DNA of 64,000 nt. Origin: Conchocele bisecta. Lineage: Eukaryota > Mollusca > Bivalvia > Lucinida > Thyasiridae. The position numbers and the translations under genes are program-made. The stretch is from contig CM055275.1 in the NCBI GenBank assembly GCA_029237695.1, positions 86,351,903 through 86,415,902 on the forward strand. The letters run 5' to 3'. Shown in pieces: positions 63,896 through 64,000 of the stretch (position 1 is its first letter; each line of letters starts with the position of its first letter). Below the pieces are notes generated by a model. That model was not told the DNA's origin. It saw nothing but the letters and a program-made list of their open reading frames with translations, and ran no database searches.

Positions 63896-64000
63896 ACTCA
63901 TGCACGAGTACTTGTGTGTCGGCTTGCCTTGTGTGGCAATTTATTTTCCTTGTGTGACTGAAATATTTTTTTATTGACAGCACCGTACTAATGCTGCAGT
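63896..64000. other. Window end, no recognised feature
   Basis: The terminal ~100 bases carry no supported feature. Confidence 0.3.

Overview
This window looks like repeat-rich intergenic and intronic DNA from a metazoan nuclear genome, most likely a bivalve mollusc (inference). Reasons: AT-rich sequence with consensus GT..AG exons, an animal-type alpha-1,3-fucosyltransferase on a terminal exon more than 20 kb from its membrane-anchor exon, a Toll-like-receptor relic with LRR, LRRCT, TM and TIR parts, degraded non-LTR retrotransposons, tRNA-derived SINE-like pieces, and very many short inverted-repeat (MITE-like) and foldback elements. There are no operons, ribosome binding sites, CRISPR arrays or rRNA. 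One assembly gap of exactly 500 N (47510-48009) is present. Families are numbered F1-F6 here for cross-reference only.

0-11 kb: repeats and remnants. MITE-like pieces (F1, F2), a TTAA-flanked Kolobok-like element (3052-3504), a decayed LINE reverse transcriptase (4396-4730), three perfect CRE octamers within 37 bp (5429-5465), then about 3.1 kb of consecutive tandem arrays (6105-9218) built on a (GGCGTC)n tract, 150-185 bp, 158 bp and 32 bp units.

11-35 kb: a candidate fucosyltransferase gene on + strand. A phase-matched transmembrane exon (11299-11402) and a terminal catalytic exon (32790-33950) bracket a 21.4 kb intron full of transposons: a LINE split by two MITEs, a 3.57 kb insertion with 21-bp terminal inverted repeats, a 5.75 kb segment bounded by 24-bp inverted repeats whose arms carry perfect heat-shock-element arrays, a hAT-like element with an exact 8-bp duplication, a 97-bp satellite, and inverted 21-bp arrays. 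A 30-bp minisatellite starts in the last codons of the gene. A possible minus-strand first exon with a CRE cluster lies at 23676-23785.

36-45 kb: two broken genes on the minus strand (a zinc-binding, probably transposon-derived ORF with one internal stop; a Toll-like receptor pseudogene with several stops), then a 102-bp satellite invaded by four separate elements, including a 1.63 kb foldback element with a 53-bp internal array. A C2H2 zinc-finger remnant follows.

46-64 kb: the gap, a minus-strand exon candidate coding for about twenty 14-residue repeats with both splice sites, a LINE C-terminal ORF (54564-55007), nested TTAA and hAT-like elements, two copies of an element with hairpin ends, two small minus-strand exon candidates (55812-55855, 55986-56099), and a possible promoter near 63.5 kb.

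Few features look like functional protein-coding sequence: the fucosyltransferase exons are the best supported, followed by the repeat-coding exon at 48-49 kb. Much of the interest is in how elements are nested, because several insertions can be dated relative to one another by uninterrupted copies in the same window.
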